This document shows positions 23,792 to 32,249 of a DNA stretch of 33,589 bases, piece by piece. This stretch comes from Erysipelotrichaceae bacterium 7770_A6. GTDB taxonomy: Bacteria > Bacillota_I > Bacilli_A > Erysipelotrichales > Erysipelotrichaceae. The position numbers and the translations under genes were made by a program. The notes beneath the pieces were generated by a model. It did no database searches, was not told where the DNA came from, and saw nothing but the letters and a program-made list of their open reading frames with translations. Position 1 is the stretch's first letter. Each line of letters begins with the position of its first letter. The stretch covers positions 1 through 33,589 of the forward strand of contig QQXM01000026.1 in assembly GCA_014610835.1 (NCBI GenBank). The letters run 5' to 3'.

Positions 23792-25164
23792 CATTTCATA
23801 AAAAACCGAATTAATTTGTTATAGAAAGCATTCTCGTATGGTGCATAACGCATTGCTAGATCAATGATGCATTTCTTGTCTACAATAGATTTTGTATGAG
23901 AAAAGGCATCAAAACCATCTTTTCCATGGTATTTCCCCATACCACTGTTTCCTACCCCGCCAAAGCCAAGATAGTTACTTGCCAGATGAATGATCGTATC
24001 ATTGATGCACCCTCCACCAAAGATCATTTCTGTATCCATTTTTTGAATATGGTTTTTATTTTTTGTAAAGAGATAGAATGCCAATGGATGTGGTTTTGTT
24101 TTTAAAGTATCCATCATTTCATCAAAATCATCATATGTTAAAACAGGTAAAAGTGGTCCAAAGATTTCTTCCTGCATGACACTGTCATCCCATGTAACGT
24201 CATCCATAATTGCTGGTTCAATCTTGCATGCTTTCTCATCGCACGTGCCGCCATAAACGATTTTATCAGGATCCATCATTTTTCGAATTCTTTCAAACTG
24301 TCCTGGATGAATGATTTTTCCATAAATATCACTTGTTAATGGATGTTCACCATATTGTTTTACAATTTCATTTTGTAATGCCTGAATCAGCGCATCTTTT
24401 TTAGAACGATGTACCAGAACATAGTCTGGGGCAACACATGTCTGACCACAATTCAGAAATTTTCCAAACACAATTCTTTTTGCACTCAGATCAATATCTG
24501 CACTTTCATCAACAATACAGGGACTCTTTCCCCCAAGTTCTAGAATACAAGGTGTTAAATGCTCTGCACACTTCATATTTACGATTTTCCCAGTTTGTGA
24601 TCCGCCAGTAAAAAACACAAAATCAAATGGCTGTTCCAAAAGAATATTTGCTTCTTCAATACCACCTTCGACAAGTGTAATATAGCTTTCATCAAAGTTT
24701 TCAGAAATGATTTTTTTCATCGCCTGATTTGTAAATGGAGAAGCAGGAGATGGCTTCAAAACTGCCGTATCTCCAGACGCAATGGCACATACCAATGGAT
24801 CTAATGTTAAAAGAAATGGATAGTTCCAAGGTGACATGATCAATGTCACGCCATAAGGAACAGCTTTTGTATAGCTCACAGAAACAAACTGTGCAAGTGG
24901 TGAAGGCACATAGTGTCTTTTCGCATAGGAAGATACATGTTTTAACATATGTGAAATTTCACTTTTCACCATACCAATTTCACTCATATAGCTTTCTTCC
25001 CTGCTTTTGCCTAAATCTTTCTTTAAAGCATCCACAATTGCATCTTCATATCGATTGATTGCTTCATACAGTTTCTTTAACTGCTGCTTTCGAAAAGAAA
25101 CCGACAATGTATTTCCCCTCAAGAAATAATTTTTCTGTATGTTGTAGATATTTGATAGATCCAT
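23791..25164 (-). CDS. Aldehyde dehydrogenase (ALDH3-type)
   Basis: A 457-residue NAD(P)-dependent aldehyde dehydrogenase. SPWNYPFLLTLDPL near 110, PSPASPFTN, FFTGGSQTGK, LELGGKSPCIVD and the catalytic Cys in FLNCGQTCVAPDY match the ALDH3 family (fatty or aromatic aldehydes); the C-terminal LGFGGVGNSGMGKYHG is also typical. The frame can be opened 18 codons earlier, but AGGAGAG places the start at the ATG at 25164, two bases after the upstream alcohol dehydrogenase stop. Paired with that enzyme it would oxidise an alcohol through its aldehyde to the acid, or detoxify aldehydes. Transcription is likely set by the MarR protein upstream. Confidence 0.93.
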   Translation of the reverse strand: MDLSNIYNIQKNYFLRGNTLSVSFRKQQLKKLYEAINRYEDAIVDALKKDLGKSREESYMSEIGMVKSEISHMLKHVSSYAKRHYVPSPLAQFVSVSYTKAVPYGVTLIMSPWNYPFLLTLDPLVCAIASGDTAVLKPSPASPFTNQAMKKIISENFDESYITLVEGGIEEANILLEQPFDFVFFTGGSQTGKIVNMKCAEHLTPCILELGGKSPCIVDESADIDLSAKRIVFGKFLNCGQTCVAPDYVLVHRSKKDALIQALQNEIVKQYGEHPLTSDIYGKIIHPGQFERIRKMMDPDKIVYGGTCDEKACKIEPAIMDDVTWDDSVMQEEIFGPLLPVLTYDDFDEMMDTLKTKPHPLAFYLFTKNKNHIQKMDTEMIFGGGCINDTIIHLASNYLGFGGVGNSGMGKYHGKDGFDAFSHTKSIVDKKCIIDLAMRYAPYENAFYNKLIRFFMK

Positions 25165-25166
25165 TT

Positions 25167-26369
25167 CTACTCTCCTTTGATTTGTCGATACAGTGGTGCA
25201 AGCTCTTTCGCATTCCATAAAACAGGAACAGGATACAGTGGATTCGCTTCCTTAGAAGCATGTTTTGCTAAAGAAGGAATATCTTTTTCCTGTATTTCTG
25301 CTATATGTGATGGAATATGCATTTTTTGATTCAATGCTTCAATGGATGCAATCATTTTCCTGCATGCATCTTCATCACGATCGATTTCATTGCTTACTCC
25401 GGCAACAAGTGCAATATCATGCATTTTACGATCAATACGGTGCCCATACGCTTTTAAAACATATGGCATTACAACAGCGTTTGCTAATCCATGTGCAGTA
25501 TCATATTGCCCACCCAGCGAATGTGCAATTGCGTGAATATACCCAACATATGACATAGAAAAAGCAAGTCCAGCCTGATATGCAGCCAAAGACATATTTC
25601 TTCTTGCCACTTCATTTTGAGGATCTTCATACGCAATCCATAGATTCTGATATATCAACTTTATCGCATCTAGTGCAAGCCGTCTAGTTTTAGGTGTTGT
25701 AGAACCACCAATATATGCTTCAATGGCATGTGTTAATGCATCCATGCCTGTTGTAGCCGTGAGTGATTTTGGTAATGTATATGTCATTTTTGGATCCAGT
25801 ACTGCATAATGCGGTATCAAAGGAAAATCCATCAAAGCATACTTGTCATGATTTTTTGGATCACTGATAACAGAAGCAAGCGTGACTTCACTTCCTGTAC
25901 CTGCCGTTGTAGGGATTGCAATCAATGGCGGAAGCTTATGAATAACACGTAAGATTCCTTTCATATCTTTCACTTTCTTTTTTGGATTTGCGATACATGC
26001 ACCAATGGCTTTTCCACAATCCATAGAAGAACCCCCGCCAATCGCAATGATTGCTTGACTTTGATTGTTTTGATACAGATGCAGACCACATTCCACATTT
26101 TCTACTGTTGGATTTGGCTTTACACCAGAATAAATCGTATATTCAACACAATATTTCTTACATGCTTCTTCCACATGCTGCAATAATCCATGATCAATAA
26201 TTCCCTGGTCTGTTACAATCAGCAAAGATGTAATTTTTTCTTTTTCAAATACTTCTTTTAAATCATCACAGGCATCCACGATCTTTGGCTCACGGTAAGG
26301 TAAAACAGGAATTACAAGACGAAACGCTTTCTGGAAAATACGACATCCCGCTTTCACAATCAAATTCAT
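25167..26369 (-). CDS. Iron-containing alcohol dehydrogenase
   Basis: A 400-residue group III (Fe-type) alcohol dehydrogenase. The NAD(P) site is IIAIGGGSSMDCGKAI, followed by PTTAGTGSE and a metal site that includes GMDALTHAIEAY, HAIAHSLGGQYDTAHGLANA and its histidines. In the family it interconverts alcohols and aldehydes using NAD(H). GAGGAG in the end of marR is one base from one in-frame ATG and ten bases from the ATG at 26369; the latter is preferred. The marR stop lies at 26371-26373, leaving a one-base gap. The order marR-adh-aldh looks like a regulated aldehyde or alcohol module. Confidence 0.93.
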   Translation of the reverse strand: MNLIVKAGCRIFQKAFRLVIPVLPYREPKIVDACDDLKEVFEKEKITSLLIVTDQGIIDHGLLQHVEEACKKYCVEYTIYSGVKPNPTVENVECGLHLYQNNQSQAIIAIGGGSSMDCGKAIGACIANPKKKVKDMKGILRVIHKLPPLIAIPTTAGTGSEVTLASVISDPKNHDKYALMDFPLIPHYAVLDPKMTYTLPKSLTATTGMDALTHAIEAYIGGSTTPKTRRLALDAIKLIYQNLWIAYEDPQNEVARRNMSLAAYQAGLAFSMSYVGYIHAIAHSLGGQYDTAHGLANAVVMPYVLKAYGHRIDRKMHDIALVAGVSNEIDRDEDACRKMIASIEALNQKMHIPSHIAEIQEKDIPSLAKHASKEANPLYPVPVLWNAKELAPLYRQIKGE

Positions 26370-26370
26370 A

Positions 26371-26814
26371 TCATGCATTCTCCTCACAAATTGCATCTAA
26401 TCTTTCAGCAATTCTAAACAGGCAGGAATATAACGTATTTCTTTCCTTTTCCTTTAAATCAAAACTCACTTCCATTAATACATGTTCAATTTTATTTGCA
26501 ATCAGCTTCCCAGTTTCTTCACCAAGATCACTCAATACAATCACACTGTTATATCTTTTCTTTTCTGTTTTTTCTCTTACTATATAACCATTTGCTTCTA
26601 GATATTCTAATGTTCTAGAAATGGTTGCTTTATCTTCCCCACACTTTTCACAAAGCTTTGTCGCTGTATTTGCATCCGTTGCATATAAGTAATATAGACA
26701 TTCCACATGAAAACTTCTCAAATGCATGTCTTTCATTTCCTGATTTTCGATTTTTCGAATTGCTCGAGAAATTCTCGCAATCGAAACCGTAAACATTTCA
26801 AATCTATTTTCCAT
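26371..26814 (-). CDS. MarR-family transcriptional regulator
   Basis: A 147-residue winged-helix protein. The helix-turn-helix and wing run from about 48 to 98 (TATKLCEKCGEDKATISRTLEYLEANGYIVREKTEKKRYNS), with the typical DKATISRT recognition helix and the R-xxxx-D wing. N- and C-terminal helices (about 1-35 and 115-145) form the dimer interface. Cys residues at C40, C55, C58, C129 and C142 could give redox or electrophile sensing, but this is speculative. It heads the operon with Fe-ADH and ALDH, and two perfect palindromes bracket its promoter, a strong sign of autoregulation. AAGGAG precedes the ATG. Confidence 0.93.
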   Translation of the reverse strand: MENRFEMFTVSIARISRAIRKIENQEMKDMHLRSFHVECLYYLYATDANTATKLCEKCGEDKATISRTLEYLEANGYIVREKTEKKRYNSVIVLSDLGEETGKLIANKIEHVLMEVSFDLKEKERNTLYSCLFRIAERLDAICEENA

Positions 26815-26824
26815 ACACTCTCCT

Positions 26825-26842
26825 TTGTTGATTTTTCAACAA
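26825..26842. promoter_or_regulatory. Proximal MarR operator
   Basis: Perfect palindrome TTGTTGA-TTTT-TCAACAA. It lies immediately downstream of the predicted transcript start (near 26844), between +1 and the AAGGAG site. Confidence 0.8.
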
Positions 26843-26850
26843 GTTATTCT

Positions 26851-26878
26851 ATTATATATTTATTTGTTGATTTTTCAA
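26851..26878 (-). promoter_or_regulatory. marR-adh-aldh promoter
   Basis: On the minus strand -35 TTGAAA and -10 TATAAT (26856-26851), with a 16-bp spacer. The -35 falls inside the distal palindrome. Both boxes are near consensus. Confidence 0.8.
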
Positions 26879-26886
26879 CAAATAAA
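26859..26886. promoter_or_regulatory. Distal MarR operator
   Basis: A longer perfect palindrome with 12-bp arms (TTTATTTGTTGA/TCAACAAATAAA) and a TTTT spacer, containing the same 18-bp core as the proximal operator. The centres of the two operators are 39 bp apart. Confidence 0.8.
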
Positions 26887-26887
26887 A

Positions 26888-26910
26888 ACACCGTAACACT
26901 GTTACGATGT
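26888..26910 (-). terminator. Terminator of the sseB-GNAT operon
   Basis: Stem 26888-26897 with 26901-26910 (ACACCGTAAC/GTTACGATGT, one mismatch), followed on the minus strand by a T run that merges with the distal MarR operator. The GNAT stop (26902-26904) lies inside the hairpin. Confidence 0.7.
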
Positions 26911-27396
26911 CTGTTTTATTTGTTTTACATAATAAGAAACACCAAGCCATGTTTCATGCTTATATCCAACCTGTTTTAGAAAACCTTCTTTTTCAAATCC
27001 AAACTTTTCATGAATCTTTTCAGAAGCAGTATTTCCTTCTGTTACAATAGATACAACATGATAGAAACCATGTTTATCTGCTTCAAGCAGTATTGCTTCC
27101 ATCAATAAACTTCCATAGCCTTTTAGTTTCAATGTATGATCTAAATAAATAGATAGATCCACAGTCCATTGATATGCACTTCTTTCATGAAATGCATCTA
27201 AATATGCATAGCCAATGATTTTATGATTTTCTTCTAATACGATATATGGATATTTTTCACATATTCTATGTACACGCTGCTGAAATTGTGATAACGATAA
27301 TTTTGTTTCTTCAAATGTAGCAACACTGTTTTCAATATACCAGTTATAGATTTCAAGACAGGAAGAAATATCATTTTCTTCTAGAGGACGAATCAT
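26902..27396 (-). CDS. GNAT N-acetyltransferase (phosphinothricin/MnaT-like)
   Basis: A 164-residue GNAT enzyme close in layout to the phosphinothricin acetyltransferase and MnaT group. It shows MIRPLEENDISSCLEIYNWYIENSVATFEE, RSAYQWTVDLSIYL, the acetyl-CoA loop KLKGYGSLLMEAIL, and the C-terminal SEKIHEKFGFEKEGFLKQVGYKHETW. Natural substrates in this group are often amino acids (Met derivatives) or amino-acid-like inhibitors; the substrate here is unknown. The ATG overlaps the amidohydrolase stop by 4 nt. It is the last gene of its operon. Confidence 0.88.
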   Translation of the reverse strand: MIRPLEENDISSCLEIYNWYIENSVATFEETKLSLSQFQQRVHRICEKYPYIVLEENHKIIGYAYLDAFHERSAYQWTVDLSIYLDHTLKLKGYGSLLMEAILLEADKHGFYHVVSIVTEGNTASEKIHEKFGFEKEGFLKQVGYKHETWLGVSYYVKQIKQTS

Positions 27397-28913
27397 CTTT
27401 CAAATACGACCTCTCCATTCATGAAAGTCATCATTACTTTTGCTTCATGAATCTGATTTGCTTCTACTTTGGTAATATCTGTATCTAATACAACAAGATC
27501 TGCATAGTAATCTGGTGCAATCTTTCCAATACGATCCTGCATGAATAACTGTTCTGCACCCTTGATCGTATAAGAATCGATTGCCTGTTCCACGCTTAAG
27601 CTTTCTTCTTGATGCATGCCATTTCTAGTAATGGCAAGTTCAATACCAAGCAATGCATTTGGCATTTCTACTGGTGCATCTGATCCATTGGAAGCAATTG
27701 TATTTTCATACAATGTCTTGTATGGATAAGATGATTTCGCTAATGCTTCTCCAACTCTATTTTCAACAATGGCTGCATCTGTAAACAAGAAGATAGACTG
27801 GAAATAACAAGATAATTTCTTCTGAATGATTTGATCAATCTGATCTTGTCTTAGAATCTGACAATGTACGATACCGTGATGCAATGGATTTCCTTCATAC
27901 ACATTGCCTGCATATGCCTCTAAAACATCATCAACTGCTCTATCACCGATACAATGTGCAATTGTTGGCATGTTAAATTGATTTGCCAGCTGTACAAATG
28001 TCTGCATTTCTTCTACAGAATAATTCATGATACCTGTTGTATCCTGTGCATCATGATATGGTTTTGACATTGCAGCGCTTCTAGCACCTAAAGAACCATC
28101 CGTAACAAGCTTCAGCGGTCCAATTCTAAATAGATCATTTCCCACATCAAATGTATATCCTTCATCCAGGAATCTAGAGAATTCCTCAACATCATTGAAT
28201 TCACATTGTTCATTGACTCTTAAGTTCATCTTTTCCTGATATGACAGCTTTTCAAATGTATTGAGCGGCAGTTCATAGCTGTCGCAGATAGATAAGAAAT
28301 CATCACTGCCAACAGTTGTTACACCAAATGCATTCGCACATGCAATACCCTTTTGAATATAATCAATCAATGTACTTTCATCCACCTTTGGCCATGCTTC
28401 ATGAACAACATTGATATCCATTTCTTCCACAATACCATCTTTACTCTCATTCATAGAAGCAAGCTGCAGAGCCTTTGTATTACAGCTCATAGAATGTCCG
28501 CAGCTTCTCGTTACACAGATAGGTACATCTTTAGAAATTGCATCCAGGAAATCCTTTGTTGGTTTCACTTTAGCATCTGTAAATGTTTCTTCGTTATAGC
28601 CACGTGCAATCAGCCACTGCCCTTGTTTTAATGTTGATAAACGCGCAAGCAGTCTTTCTTTCATATCTTCTAAAGAAGTACATGTTGCGAGCTGTACACA
28701 TGATAAATAGAAGCCAAGTCCTACTAAATGCATATGAGAATCAACAAATCCAGGCAATACAAACATTCCATTCAGATCAATCACTTCATCACTGTCACTG
28801 ATTTGTTGAAGTACATCTTCATTCATACCGACAATCAGTATCTTGTTATCTTCAATCAAAATTGCCTGTTTTTCACTTTTATAAATCGTTGCATTGATTA
28901 ATGCTTTTTTCAT
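27393..28913 (-). CDS. YtcJ/NfdA-like amidohydrolase
   Basis: A 506-residue amidohydrolase of the Amidohydro_3 (YtcJ) branch. Metal and catalytic motifs are DSHMHL (HxH), KLVTDGSLG, AHCIGDRAVDD, HGIVHCQ and SNGSDAPVE, in the usual order along the TIM barrel. N-terminal and C-terminal beta segments (about 1-45 and 460-506) form the small accessory domain. Family members hydrolyse N-substituted formamides or other amides; the substrate is not readable. There is no signal peptide, so it is cytoplasmic. It is tightly packed between two acetyltransferase genes. Confidence 0.9.
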   Translation of the reverse strand: MKKALINATIYKSEKQAILIEDNKILIVGMNEDVLQQISDSDEVIDLNGMFVLPGFVDSHMHLVGLGFYLSCVQLATCTSLEDMKERLLARLSTLKQGQWLIARGYNEETFTDAKVKPTKDFLDAISKDVPICVTRSCGHSMSCNTKALQLASMNESKDGIVEEMDINVVHEAWPKVDESTLIDYIQKGIACANAFGVTTVGSDDFLSICDSYELPLNTFEKLSYQEKMNLRVNEQCEFNDVEEFSRFLDEGYTFDVGNDLFRIGPLKLVTDGSLGARSAAMSKPYHDAQDTTGIMNYSVEEMQTFVQLANQFNMPTIAHCIGDRAVDDVLEAYAGNVYEGNPLHHGIVHCQILRQDQIDQIIQKKLSCYFQSIFLFTDAAIVENRVGEALAKSSYPYKTLYENTIASNGSDAPVEMPNALLGIELAITRNGMHQEESLSVEQAIDSYTIKGAEQLFMQDRIGKIAPDYYADLVVLDTDITKVEANQIHEAKVMMTFMNGEVVFER

Positions 28914-28915
28914 GT

Positions 28916-29665
28916 TTACCCCCAGATAAATCTTGTATCGTAAAACTGTTCTTCGTGACCTAGCAATTGGATCAATTCTTCATGATTCACAACAAATCCT
29001 GCAGGTGCTACGATCCAGCGGCTTGTCGCTTCATTTCCATGGTATATGATTCCTACAACATACCCTGTAAATTCATCAAGTGGCTCTTGTACACCAACGA
29101 CATACGCATCTTGCAGCTCAACATCTTCTAGATTTGTATCTTGTTTGATATATCCAAAATTATATGGACAGATCATATCCTGTAATGTTGGATGATAGCT
29201 GCCATAGGCACGATCAACAATCACAGTCACTTTCTTTCCAATCATGCTTCTGCCAACAAGATATTCCAGTTCAACAATTGCAGAATCACCATTGCTTTCA
29301 AATCCATTTGCAGCATAGAAATGAACAAGCTGATCATATGCACGTACTGTAATTCTGCCAATATTCATTTGTAATGCTTTTTCTTTCAATGCATCCAGCA
29401 AGGAAGATCCAATATCTTTACGACGATCCTGTTTCTTCACATACAAAAACGCAATACGAAAATCATTGGCATCATACGCTAATACACCATTCAATCCTTC
29501 ATCAAAGGAAGCAAAGTAAGAATATTGTTCATAATGAGCTTCAAAATAGGAAAGGATGCTTTTTTTTGCATCTTCACTTTCGAAAGCATCCTTTTCATTT
29601 CCACATTCCTCATTTACAAACGAATACACTTCATCATATTCACTTTGTAAAATCTCTTTGATCAT
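28916..29665 (-). CDS. Fusion of a GNAT acetyltransferase with an inorganic-pyrophosphatase-like domain
   Basis: A 249-residue protein in two parts. Residues about 1-138 are a GNAT domain: FRIAFLYVKKQDRRKDIGSSLLDALKEKA is the acetyl-CoA binding strand and helix, and FYAANGFE is the family's late motif. Residues about 142-249 match the short pyrophosphatase-like proteins of Clostridia: GKKVTVIVDRAYGSYHP, CPYNFGYIK, LQDAYVVGVQEPLDEFTGYVVGII and WIVAP. In canonical PPase the sequence is YPxNYGYIPxT with three Asp; here some metal-ligand positions differ. An internal Met141 begins the second domain. The ATG overlaps the sseB stop by 4 nt. Each half is recognised from pattern; the combined role is not known. 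Confidence 0.8.
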   Translation of the reverse strand: MIKEILQSEYDEVYSFVNEECGNEKDAFESEDAKKSILSYFEAHYEQYSYFASFDEGLNGVLAYDANDFRIAFLYVKKQDRRKDIGSSLLDALKEKALQMNIGRITVRAYDQLVHFYAANGFESNGDSAIVELEYLVGRSMIGKKVTVIVDRAYGSYHPTLQDMICPYNFGYIKQDTNLEDVELQDAYVVGVQEPLDEFTGYVVGIIYHGNEATSRWIVAPAGFVVNHEELIQLLGHEEQFYDTRFIWG

Positions 29666-30456
29666 AGATCCAGATCTCCATCATATAAAGCAGTAGAATC
29701 CTTCACAATGTTCTTCATGACATTTTCATCCGCAAAAATCACTTCTACTGGAACATTCTTTGCATTCGGTACAGCAACTTCACGAATCAGATTCAAGATT
29801 CTTTCTTCCTTGCTTGTACTTTCAACTACAAAAATGAAACTTCCCTGGTTTCCAACAACTTTCTGCTTCAGCCATACATGCTTGATCTCTTCTGTTTCAT
29901 CAGCTCTATCATATACAGCCATTGCCATTTTTGTAGGATATACAGTTGGTTCAACATATTGCACATTCAATGGTGCTGGTGATGGTGGAGTAACAGTTTT
30001 AGGAGCAGCTGTCTTTCCTGCAATATGTGCAACCATCATTTTAGGAATCACAATATTATCCTTGCCTGGATTAATAATGAGTCCTTCTGCTTTTGTATTT
30101 GGTGCTTCAAATAATACTTCATAGTCTTTCGCATGACGAACGACCTGCTTTGGATGTACATTTTTCCCAAAATTCATCAACTTTGCATTTTCAATACTTG
30201 TGAATACTGGAAAGAATGTTTTACCGTCATTTGTATTAACAAGGAAGAATTTGATCTGTGATGGATTTGCATTCTGAATTGTACCGTTCTGTTCCTGTTG
30301 AAACTGTACGTCAAAATCACAAGGAGACAATAATTGTGCCTTCTTTAATTCTTCTGATAACTGTTCCTGTTTTTCAGGTGTACTTCCTTGTTTTAAATCA
30401 TTGATCACCTTTTCAAGTTCTGGATTTTGAATTGGTGGAAATTTTGTATTTGTCAT
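29662..30456 (-). CDS. SseB-family protein
   Basis: A 264-residue protein with the SseB N-terminal domain (about 10-130, FFLVNTNDGKTFFPVFTSIENAKL and a following helix) and an SseB_C domain (about 165-264, KMAMAVYDRADETEEIKHVWLKQK then SFIFVVE), linked by a Pro- and Ala-rich stretch (KTAAPKTVTPPSPAP). SseB is named for enhanced serine sensitivity in E. coli; its mechanism is unknown, and many copies occur near secretion genes. The first gene of the operon, with its own promoter. No signal peptide is seen. Confidence 0.85.
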   Translation of the reverse strand: MTNTKFPPIQNPELEKVINDLKQGSTPEKQEQLSEELKKAQLLSPCDFDVQFQQEQNGTIQNANPSQIKFFLVNTNDGKTFFPVFTSIENAKLMNFGKNVHPKQVVRHAKDYEVLFEAPNTKAEGLIINPGKDNIVIPKMMVAHIAGKTAAPKTVTPPSPAPLNVQYVEPTVYPTKMAMAVYDRADETEEIKHVWLKQKVVGNQGSFIFVVESTSKEERILNLIREVAVPNAKNVPVEVIFADENVMKNIVKDSTALYDGDLDL

Positions 30457-30483
30457 AAAAAATTACCTCGCTAACTTTCATCA

Positions 30484-30512
30484 AGTATACATTTTTATAC
30501 AATTTTTCTCAA
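30484..30512 (-). promoter_or_regulatory. sseB operon promoter
   Basis: On the minus strand -35 TTGAGA (30512-30507), 17-bp spacer, -10 TATACT (30489-30484). It is followed by GCGAGG before the ATG. Confidence 0.7.
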
Positions 30513-30534
30513 TGTATACACATCAAGTTCTCTG

Positions 30535-30540
30535 TATAAT
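30535..30540 (+). promoter_or_regulatory. -10 box of the htrA-like gene
   Basis: TATAAT at 30535-30540, with no good -35. The predicted leader is about 78 nt and contains a small hairpin (AGAATG/CATTCT, near 30556-30573). Confidence 0.45.
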
Positions 30541-30624
30541 ATTCTTACAGTGTTTAGAATGATTTCACATTCTTTTCACTTATCGCATTTATCATAATAC
30601 ATGTAAACAAGAAAGGACGTGACA

Positions 30625-31845
30625 ATGATGTCTCAATTTAATGCAAACGAAAAAGAACCTGTCAATGTTGAATATGTAGAAAAACCTAAAAAAGAAAAGA
30701 AAAGAAGTTTTTCCTTTCTGACAGTGATTGCCAGTATGGTATTCTCTTTAATCTGTGGACTTGGCGGTGGATGGTTTGCCTACACACACTTAGGAAACAA
30801 TAATGAACCTTCTAGTAAAACAGGCATTACCTACTCAAATGAATCATCCCCAAGTGCAACAACAACTGTTTCCTCAAATGAATCCAAAACTGGTTTAACA
30901 ACAAGTGAAGTTGCCGCAAAGGCAAGTCCAAGCGTTGTTGAAATCGTTACAGAAGTGACATCTACACAGTATGGCATGTTTGGCGGAACATATACTTCAC
31001 AAGCTGCAGGCTCAGGTGTCATCATTTCTAAAGATGGCTATATCATCACAAACAATCACGTTGTAGAAGACGCAAACTCTATTACAGTAACAACATATGA
31101 CAACAAGCAATATAACGCAACACTTGTTGGAACAGATCCAGCAAGCGATATCGCAGTCATCAAGATTGACGCAGATGAAGAATTGTCTGCTGCTACAGTT
31201 GGTGATTCATCAAAACTACAGGCTGGTGATACTGCAGTTGTCATTGGCAACCCGCTTGGTACATTAGGTGGTACAGTAACAGATGGCATTATTTCTTCTC
31301 CATCCCGTGAAATGGTTATTAATAACCAGTCCATGGAACTGATTCAGACAAATGCTGAAATCAACTCTGGCAACTCTGGTGGTGGACTGTTTGATGGCAA
31401 CGGTAATCTTGTTGGTATTGTCAATGCAAAAGACTCTGGTACAACAAGTTCTGGTACAGTCATTGAAGGTATTGGATTTGCAATTCCTATTAACAGTGCG
31501 ATGAAAGTTGCTGATGAGCTTATCCAGTATGGCAAAGTCATTGATAGAGCTACACTTGGTGTTTATCTGCAGGAAGTATCTTCGAACTACTTCAACTACA
31601 CACCTGGTCTATACATTACAGGTACAGCCAATGGTTCCGGTGCTGAAAAAGCTGGTCTTAAAGCATATGACCGTATCGTCAGTGCAGATGGAAATGAAAT
31701 CAATTCTCAATCTGATCTTACAAAAGTATTAAGAGACAAGAATGTTGGTGATACAATTTCACTCACAATCGAAAGAAACGGAAAACAGATGGATGTTCAA
31801 GTTACACTTGGCTCCAGTGGTTCAACATCTCAACAGGATGAATAA
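30625..31845 (+). CDS. htrA: HtrA/DegP-type membrane-anchored serine protease
   Basis: A 406-residue S1C protease for damaged proteins at the cell surface. It has a basic N-terminus (KKEKKRS), one membrane helix (about 31-54), a Ser/Thr-rich linker (about 60-92), the trypsin-like domain (about 95-300) and a single PDZ domain (about 310-395). The catalytic triad is His145 (NNHVV), Asp175 (DIAVIK) and Ser251 (GNSGGGL). A GTG at 30619 is in frame, but AAAGGA is best spaced for the ATG at 30625. Typical Firmicute architecture. It is a single gene between its promoter and a strong terminator. Confidence 0.94.
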   Translation: MMSQFNANEKEPVNVEYVEKPKKEKKRSFSFLTVIASMVFSLICGLGGGWFAYTHLGNNNEPSSKTGITYSNESSPSATTTVSSNESKTGLTTSEVAAKASPSVVEIVTEVTSTQYGMFGGTYTSQAAGSGVIISKDGYIITNNHVVEDANSITVTTYDNKQYNATLVGTDPASDIAVIKIDADEELSAATVGDSSKLQAGDTAVVIGNPLGTLGGTVTDGIISSPSREMVINNQSMELIQTNAEINSGNSGGGLFDGNGNLVGIVNAKDSGTTSSGTVIEGIGFAIPINSAMKVADELIQYGKVIDRATLGVYLQEVSSNYFNYTPGLYITGTANGSGAEKAGLKAYDRIVSADGNEINSQSDLTKVLRDKNVGDTISLTIERNGKQMDVQVTLGSSGSTSQQDE

Positions 31846-31850
31846 CGTAT

Positions 31851-31890
31851 AAAAAAAGAGGTTTAGAATAAATTCTAAGCTTCTTTTTTT
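31851..31890. terminator. Bidirectional terminator between htrA and the DUF1667 gene
   Basis: A long, nearly perfect inverted repeat with A7 on the left and T7 on the right (31851-31869 with 31872-31890, two G-T wobble pairs). It contains the last codons and stop (31875-31877) of the minus-strand gene. Confidence 0.85.
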
Positions 31891-32249
31891 GTCATACTTC
31901 TTGATGCAATCAGATCTACATCTGTTCCTAAGAAATGGGATACAAGTACCTGATTCATTTTCACAGGTGCATCGACATGGATTTTTCTTACTTCTTCCAT
32001 TGCTTCTTCCATTCTTTCTAATGGAATTGGTCCATTACTCATTACAGGCAATACTCTGAGTGGTGCACCATTGATTTTGACAGTTGTTGTTAAAACACGC
32101 ATTGGACAAATCATTTCTTCTTCTGCGTACTGCTTTCCATTTTCACAAGAATATCCTTTGATAGACAAAATCTTCTTACCTTCCATTGTGACAATGATTC
32201 TGCATCCTTTTGGACAATTGACACAGACAAGTTCTTTTTCTTCAGGCAT
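31875..32249 (-). CDS. DUF1667 cysteine-rich protein
   Basis: A 124-residue protein with Cys9, Cys12 and Cys16 (VCVNCPKGC), then Cys35 and Cys48, the conserved pattern of DUF1667. This family regularly accompanies FAD-dependent oxidoreductases of the glycerol-3-phosphate dehydrogenase type and may bind a metal or Fe-S cluster; that is inferred from the cysteines. The frame can be opened 15 residues earlier, but GGAGG is nine bases from the ATG at 32249, the preferred start. It overlaps the oxidoreductase stop by 8 nt. The last gene before the terminator. Confidence 0.88.
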   Translation of the reverse strand: MPEEKELVCVNCPKGCRIIVTMEGKKILSIKGYSCENGKQYAEEEMICPMRVLTTTVKINGAPLRVLPVMSNGPIPLERMEEAMEEVRKIHVDAPVKMNQVLVSHFLGTDVDLIASRSMTKKEA

